The notes beneath the pieces were generated by a model. That model was not told the DNA's origin and searched no databases. It saw nothing but the letters and a program-made list of their open reading frames with translations. DNA of 6,955 bases, from the NCBI GenBank assembly GCA_002403295.1, contig DHHN01000070.1, positions 1 through 6,955 of the forward strand, given 5' to 3'. This document shows positions 5,553 through 6,955 of the stretch, piece after piece. A program made the translations under genes and the position numbers. The DNA comes from a bacterium UBP1_UBA4771 (lineage in GTDB: Bacteria > Krumholzibacteriota > Krumholzibacteriia > Krumholzibacteriales > Krumholzibacteriaceae). Each line of letters starts with the position of its first letter. Position 1 is the stretch's first letter.

Positions 5553-6955
5553 GTGTCGGGACCGGTGCGGTTCGTGCGGCGATGGGGAGAGGAGCTGATC
5601 GCGGGCGGCGCGAGCGGCCTGCTGCTCGCCCTGTGCTTCCCGCCGTTCTCGTCGCGGTATCTCGCCGCGGTGGCGCTCGTGCCGTTTCTCCGGTATTTCC
5701 ACGCGCGGCTGCCGCTGCGGGCGGGAGAGCTCGCCGCCGCGCAGCCGCGGGGCGGCCGCCGGAAATCGCTCCGGCGCATCATGCTCGAGCGCGGGTTCGG
5801 CGCGGGGTTCGCGCTCGGCGTCGTGTTCTTCACGACGCTCCTCTACTGGATACTCAATCTCATTCCCGCCTCGGGCGTCGTCACGCGGTGGATACTTTTC
5901 CCCGCGCTCGTCCTCCTCGTCGGCTACCTCTCGTGCTACACGGCGATCTTCGGCCTCGGCCTCTCCTGGTTCGCCTCGCGTCTCGGACATGCCGCGCTCT
6001 GGGCGGCGCCCGCGCTCTGGGCGCTCGTCGAATACGCCCGCTCCCACGGAGAGCTCGCCTTCTCGTGGGGCGTGCTCGCGAACGCCCTCGCCGCGCGTCC
6101 GGCCGCCATCCAGAGCCTCGCGGTGTACGGCGCCTTCGGCCTCTCGCTCGTGCTCGTGCTTCTCAACGTCCTCGCCGTGATCGCGCTCTGCTCGCGTTCG
6201 CGGCGCTCGCGTTTCGTCGCCGGGGCGGCGTTCGCCGCGCTCGCCGGGGGCCACCTCCTCTGGGGCACGGCGGAGATCGAACGCTTCGATCGATCGGAGA
6301 CGGCCATCGGCGGCGCGCGCGTGATCGCCGTCGTGCAGCCGAACATCGATCTCGCCCTCAAATGGGAGGAGGCGTATCGCGATTCGATCTTCCGCCAGAT
6401 GGAGCGCTACGTCGCGCTCGCGTCGCGAGAGGGCGCCCGTCTCGTCGTCTTTCCCGAGACGGCGGCGCCCGTGTCGTTCAAGGCGTCCCCCGAATATCTC
6501 GGGCGGCTCCAGTACGCGGCGCGCGAGAGCGACATCGACATTCTCACGGGCTACGTCGATCACTCCAACAAGGGGGGCGAGTGGCGCTCCCACAACGCCG
6601 CGATTCTCATAGCCCGCAGCGGCCTGCCCGCCGGAAACTACCACAAGGTCAATCTGCTTCCCTTCGGCGAAAAAATGCCGTGGAGCCAGTATCTTCCGGC
6701 GCTCAGCAAGCTCGATTTCGGCCAGGCGAACTTCATCGCCGGCACGAAGCGGACGATCTTCGAGTCGGAGGCGGGGGGCTTCGGCGTCCTCATCTGCTAC
6801 GAAGCGGCCTTCGCCGGGTACACGCGGCGGTACGTCCTCGACGGCGCCGATTTTCTCGTGAATATCACGAACGACGGCTGGTTCGGGCCGGGGCCCGGCC
6901 CGCGGCAGCACGCCGAGATGGCGATCCTGCGCGCCGTCGAAAACCGCGTGACGCT
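5553..6955 (+). CDS. lnt: Apolipoprotein N-acyltransferase, 3' end outside the window
   Basis: Lnt adds the third acyl chain to the N-terminal cysteine of lipoproteins at the periplasmic face of the inner membrane. The visible 467 residues begin with several hydrophobic helices (about 14-48, 82-110, 112-142, 145-162, 185-212 and 221-238). The carbon-nitrogen hydrolase domain follows from about 255. The catalytic triad is intact: Glu302 (FPETAAP), Lys365 (YHKVNLLPFGE) and Cys415 (ICYE), aligning with E. coli E267, K335 and C387 at similar spacing. W271, E373, Y416 and E417 match E. coli W237, E343, Y388 and E389. NDGWFG and QHAEMAILRAVENR are also typical. An Arg/Ala/Gly-rich stretch (51-76) between the second and third helices looks longer than usual. 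Start GTG is served by GAGGAGG. The window ends inside the hydrolase domain, so the last membrane helix and the stop codon are not seen. Confidence 0.95.
   Translation, partial: MSGPVRFVRRWGEELIAGGASGLLLALCFPPFSSRYLAAVALVPFLRYFHARLPLRAGELAAAQPRGGRRKSLRRIMLERGFGAGFALGVVFFTTLLYWILNLIPASGVVTRWILFPALVLLVGYLSCYTAIFGLGLSWFASRLGHAALWAAPALWALVEYARSHGELAFSWGVLANALAARPAAIQSLAVYGAFGLSLVLVLLNVLAVIALCSRSRRSRFVAGAAFAALAGGHLLWGTAEIERFDRSETAIGGARVIAVVQPNIDLALKWEEAYRDSIFRQMERYVALASREGARLVVFPETAAPVSFKASPEYLGRLQYAARESDIDILTGYVDHSNKGGEWRSHNAAILIARSGLPAGNYHKVNLLPFGEKMPWSQYLPALSKLDFGQANFIAGTKRTIFESEAGGFGVLICYEAAFAGYTRRYVLDGADFLVNITNDGWFGPGPGPRQHAEMAILRAVENRVT

Noticed and set aside
4596..6911. Minus-strand open frame of 771 codons
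   Set aside because: It spans the permease and lnt genes and the spacer between them, is Arg/Glu-rich, and has no domain. The plus-strand genes explain the sequence fully.

Overview
The window is GC-rich and gene-dense, with no tRNA, rRNA, CRISPR array or transposase that I can see. An apolipoprotein N-acyltransferase and a MacA-type periplasmic adaptor point to a bacterium with an outer membrane. The secreted protein pairs dockerin-like calcium loops with a proline-rich tail ending CGDDPTPDAIDC. I associate that combination with Planctomycetota and other uncultured environmental lineages, but this is recollection rather than a search result, so the phylum is tentative.

Layout. Positions 1-257 hold no gene. 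They contain three short arrays of a degenerate 8-nt unit, two of which face each other and form a long imperfect hairpin. On the minus strand, an exported dockerin/IPT protein (1755-586) is followed 4 nt later by an EmrE-type small multidrug resistance pump (581-258), probably one transcript. A 313-nt divergent intergenic region carries a good promoter for that unit and a weaker one for the plus-strand genes.

On the plus strand, 2069-5412 encodes a three-gene MacAB-type system: membrane-anchored adaptor, ABC ATPase and a MacB/FtsX-type permease. The ATPase and permease genes overlap as GTGA, with an ideal Shine-Dalgarno before the GTG. After a 140-nt gap with its own promoter-like sequence, an apolipoprotein N-acyltransferase (lnt) begins at 5553 and runs off the window at codon 467 with all known key residues visible.

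How the genes fit together. Adaptor, permease and ATPase should form an inner-membrane pump that delivers substrate from the periplasm or membrane to an outer-membrane TolC-type channel, which is not encoded here. Lnt finishes lipoprotein maturation and is probably an independent housekeeping gene. The protein-coding part is largely conventional. The items most worth a second look are the 8-nt repeat/hairpin element and the unassigned cysteine-rich C-terminal half of the exported protein.
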